From: Comamonas sp. JUb58
GTDB taxonomy: Bacteria > Pseudomonadota > Gammaproteobacteria > Burkholderiales > Burkholderiaceae_C
Length of the DNA: 64,000 nt
Reading direction: 5' to 3'
Assembly: GCF_004364775.1 (NCBI RefSeq)
Contig: NZ_SOAL01000027.1
Coordinates: forward strand, 1 to 64,000
Positions 63,019 to 64,000 of this stretch are shown one piece after another (position 1 is the stretch's first letter; each line of letters opens with the position of its first letter). The notes beneath the pieces were generated by a model. The model was not told where the DNA came from and did no database searches. It saw only the letters and a program-made list of their open reading frames with translations. A program made the position numbers and the translations under genes.

Positions 63019-64000
63019 TCAGCGCTTGTGGGGTGACTCGGCCTGTTTCTCAGCCAGCGCATGGCCGGCGGGTTCTGCGGCATGGCTGCTGTCCACCACC
63101 CGGAAGTTGGGCAAGGGCGTTTTGCCCAGCACCCAGGCCATGCGCGAGCCCGCACCCACCAAGGCACCCATCACCCAGAAAACGCCGCCCACCCCGATGG
63201 CAGCGCCAGCGGCGCCAAACATCAGCGGCATGCAGACGCTGGAGCCGTTGATCAGCATCAACCGCAGGCCCACGGCCTCGCCATGGCGCTCTTCGGGGGT
63301 GATCTGGTGCAGCATGCTCATGGCCATGGGCTGCACACTGCCCAGGCCAATGCCCAGCAAGGCCGAGCAAAAAGCCATCGCCCAGGCATTGGGCATCAGC
63401 GGGTAGATCGCAAAGATGGCGGCCGTCAGCACCATGGCGGCCATCACCACGGTCATCTCGCGCATGTGGCGCGAGATGGTCGGCAGCAGCACCCGGATCA
63501 CAAAGGCCGCCAGCGCAAACACGCCCAGCACGGCACCGATCTCGGAGGCCGACAGCCCCCGGTCATGGCCCAGCAAAGGCACGACAAAGGTGTGCACATC
63601 CCAGCAGGAGGCCACCAGCCAGTTGACGATCAGCAAGCGGCGGAAGGACTGCTCGCGCAGCAAATCCCAGGCATGGTGGGGCTGGCCATCGCTCTTGGGC
63701 GGCTCGGCCTCCATCTCCTGCGCGCTGCGCACGCACCACCAGGCGACCACCGAGAACAGCGCCAGCACGGCAAAAGCGATGCGGTAGGACAGGTTGTTTC
63801 CGGCCTGGCCGGTGGAGTGGTCGATGATCAGGCCGGTGACCATGGGGCCCAGAAAATTGGCAATCGCCGGGCCCAGCGACAGCCAGCTGAAGATCTGGCG
63901 CAGCTCGCTGGCCTCATGTGCGACGCGGCCGGCATGGCGCTGCAGCGCAATGATCGAGATGCCGCAGCCCGCACCGGTCAGCAGCGCCGCGATGCAGAGG
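63019..64000 (-). CDS. MFS transporter, C-terminal part (cut by window end)
   Basis: The frame runs off the window at 64000; about 327 residues are visible. About eight membrane helices are present. Polar segment HHAWDLLREQSFRRLL between the halves, then SRHMREMTVV and EERHGEAVGLRLMLINGSS, typical of the major facilitator family. The tail is charged. The substrate cannot be predicted; the N-terminal half is missing only because the window stops. Confidence 0.88.
   Translation of the reverse strand, partial: LCIAALLTGAGCGISIIALQRHAGRVAHEASELRQIFSWLSLGPAIANFLGPMVTGLIIDHSTGQAGNNLSYRIAFAVLALFSVVAWWCVRSAQEMEAEPPKSDGQPHHAWDLLREQSFRRLLIVNWLVASCWDVHTFVVPLLGHDRGLSASEIGAVLGVFALAAFVIRVLLPTISRHMREMTVVMAAMVLTAAIFAIYPLMPNAWAMAFCSALLGIGLGSVQPMAMSMLHQITPEERHGEAVGLRLMLINGSSVCMPLMFGAAGAAIGVGGVFWVMGALVGAGSRMAWVLGKTPLPNFRVVDSSHAAEPAGHALAEKQAESPHKR

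Overview
The window looks like the chromosome of a GC-rich betaproteobacterium of the Burkholderiales, most likely family Comamonadaceae (Comamonas/Delftia/Acidovorax type). Evidence: Bug-family (TctC) solute receptors, IPTL-CTERM surface proteins, DUF4124 proteins, the rimP-nusA-infB-rbfA-truB-typA order, and protein sequences typical of that family. Species cannot be fixed by reading alone. One AT-rich block, about 44.75-55.0 kb, differs sharply from the rest in base and codon use.

Layout. 0-1.8 kb: an IS3-type insertion sequence runs off the left edge and has cut an IPTL-CTERM protein gene in its sorting signal; a second IPTL-CTERM gene follows. 1.9-7.3 kb: yggS, a class I glutamine amidotransferase, a small redox operon (AhpD-like, redoxin, DUF2024) divergent from an AraC regulator, and a third IPTL-CTERM gene. 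7.4-12.2 kb: guaA and guaB, separated by a Phd/VapC-like toxin-antitoxin pair with a repeated operator and by a DIP1984-type gene. 12.3-15.4 kb: small housekeeping genes (DUF4124, RnfH, RatA/Coq10-like, smpB, DUF4259, a lipoprotein). 15.4-24.7 kb: a one-directional acyl-CoA catabolic cluster (CoA transferase, MaoC, Bug receptor, two acyl-CoA dehydrogenases, enoyl-CoA hydratase family) followed by oleate hydratase, with a divergent LysR gene whose 3' end lies in a 250-bp element with cloverleaf symmetry. 25.0-33.4 kb: the transcription/translation operon rimP to typA, with a strong promoter and an unusually early terminator-like hairpin. 33.4-44.6 kb: a thioredoxin-like gene, cbpA-cbpM, a lipocalin, an orphan livG-livF pair, and a yejABEF peptide transporter interrupted by an opposite-strand DUF2127 gene.

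44.75-55.0 kb: an integrated mobilizable element. It carries a tyrosine recombinase, a HUH replication protein of the phage gpA type, an oriT-like region, MobC- and MbeA-like mobilization proteins, an H-NS-type silencer, an XRE regulator and small membrane proteins. Its cargo includes a colicin-M-like lipid II hydrolase with a probable membrane-anchored immunity protein. 55.1-64 kb: fabI directly at the element's right edge, a copA copper ATPase behind a CueR-type promoter, then ankyrin, tatD, PilZ, holB, tmk and ssb-like genes, and an MFS transporter cut by the window end.

The most noteworthy unit is the M-type bacteriocin/immunity pair on the mobilizable element. The toxin keeps the full catalytic signature of the family but has an N-terminal export signal followed by a TonB-box-like stretch. 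Other points worth a second look are the cloverleaf repeat that supplies the lysR stop codon, the integrase C-terminal frameshift, the IS insertion that ends a sorting signal, the rimP leader, and the Phd/VapC operator array.
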